DNA of 64,000 nucleotides from G965230065 sp965230065 (GTDB lineage: Bacteria > Bacteroidota > Bacteroidia > Cytophagales > Cyclobacteriaceae), in assembly GCA_965230065.1 (NCBI GenBank), contig OZ245942.1, positions 5,890,001-5,954,000 on the forward strand, written 5' to 3'. This document shows positions 63,631 to 64,000 of the stretch, piece by piece. Position 1 is the stretch's first letter. Every line of letters begins with the position of its first letter. The notes beneath the pieces were generated by a model. It saw only the letters and a program-made list of their open reading frames with translations, was not told where the DNA came from and made no database searches. A program made the position numbers and the translations under genes.

Positions 63631-64000
63631 TTATTCTTGTGTAATCTTTTCACTCTCAGCCATGATGCGTTGTTGCTGTACTTTACTCAATCCATGCTGA
63701 TAATAAAAATCGGGTTTGTAGTAATAGTTGTGCTTTTTCATTTCCGGGTCTTCCACATCCTGGCTTAAATCACAATCGAAGCGTAGCAGAACGGCATGGT
63801 TTTGCTCCCAGGTAGTGGCATTGGTAATGTGGGAGATGCCCCAGGTGATGCCTCTTCCATCCTGGGTGTTGGTGAAAGCATCGGGCACAAACGGCCCGGC
63901 CGCTATGGGCATTAAGGAAGTGATAGAAGCAATTTCAAAATTCACCCCGTCTTCGGCGTATTGAACGGTAAAATGCTCGTTTCCATCTCTGATGACCAAT
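63631..64000 (-). CDS. GH117 glycosidase, C-terminal part (partial)
   Basis: The last 122 or so codons of a second GH117 protein run off the right edge: NEHFTVQYAEDGVNFEIASI, AAGPFVPDAFTNTQDGRGIT and FDCDLSQDVEDPEMKKHNYY are near counterparts of the intact copy. The gene is read toward the intact copy and is only 1 bp from it. About 100 bp of this gene (63791-63890) recur as a broken fragment at 54765-54863. The catalytic half is outside the window, so substrate cannot be compared. Confidence 0.88.
   Translation of the reverse strand, partial: LVIRDGNEHFTVQYAEDGVNFEIASITSLMPIAAGPFVPDAFTNTQDGRGITWGISHITNATTWEQNHAVLLRFDCDLSQDVEDPEMKKHNYYYKPDFYYQHGLSKVQQQRIMAESEKITQE

Noticed and set aside
1..64000. 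CRISPR arrays, tRNA or rRNA genes
   Set aside because: No regularly spaced repeats and no recognisable tRNA or rRNA sequence were found on either strand by eye.

Overview
The window looks like chromosomal DNA of a marine, polysaccharide-degrading member of the Bacteroidota, probably Cytophagales-like. The reasons are a SusC/SusD pair, a one-protein hybrid two-component regulator, four S1 sulfatases, many short lipoproteins and small outer-membrane barrels, A/T-rich leaders without clear Shine-Dalgarno sites, and promoters resembling the Bacteroidota -7 element TAnnTTTG. No rRNA, tRNA or CRISPR array was seen.

Region by region. (1) 1-11 kb: envelope and housekeeping genes: two neuromedin-U/transporter-like barrels (one cut by the window edge), a tandem pair of DUF1254/DUF1214 lipoproteins, a BamA/TamA-type barrel, small secreted proteins, a DUF4136 and a DUF2490 protein, and a TPR protein with a DNA-binding-like head. 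Two GC-rich palindromic intergenic repeats lie here. (2) 11.4-18.4 kb: a co-directional block of TetR regulator, outer-membrane barrel, ABC ATPase, three FtsX/LolE-type permeases (two are near-identical tandem duplicates) and a LolA-like periplasmic carrier, which reads as a dedicated lipid or lipoprotein export path. (3) 18.6-21.6 kb: a TPR/LuxR-like regulator and an intact IS3-family element. (4) 21.7-31 kb: a TRAP transporter (P, Q, M), a Tat-exported galactonate-dehydratase-like enzyme and a sulfatase in one run, then an AraC regulator divergent from a protein with two DUF1593 domains. (5) 31-54.7 kb: the core polysaccharide utilization locus (PUL): three sulfatases, FucP-type permease, L-galactonate-dehydrogenase-like enzyme, aldo/keto reductase, GH29, hybrid two-component regulator, FG-GAP/ASPIC lipoprotein, SusD and SusC, plus a decayed second SusD. 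(6) 54.9-62.3 kb: an AraC regulator divergent from an electrophile/redox-stress operon ending in KefF and KefC. (7) 62.3-64 kb: two tandem GH117 genes, the second cut by the window edge.

How it fits together. SusC/SusD import oligosaccharides, the sulfatases desulfate them, and GH29 and GH117 release terminal L-sugars. FucP imports the monosaccharide, and the aldo/keto reductase and Zn-dehydrogenase oxidise it. GH117 plus GH29 plus an LgoD-like dehydrogenase point to L-galactose/anhydro-L-galactose from red-algal galactans (porphyran or agar type) rather than plain fucoidan; this is inference.

The main new observation is a shared control element. Three PUL transcription units (GH29, SusC, sulfatase) carry AACATATG direct repeats 21 bp apart, each followed at exactly the same distance by a -7-like box. 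A fourth copy with the same geometry lies before the TRAP operon, but the IS3 element has split its two half-sites. Removing the element together with one copy of a TAT target duplication restores the 21-bp spacing.
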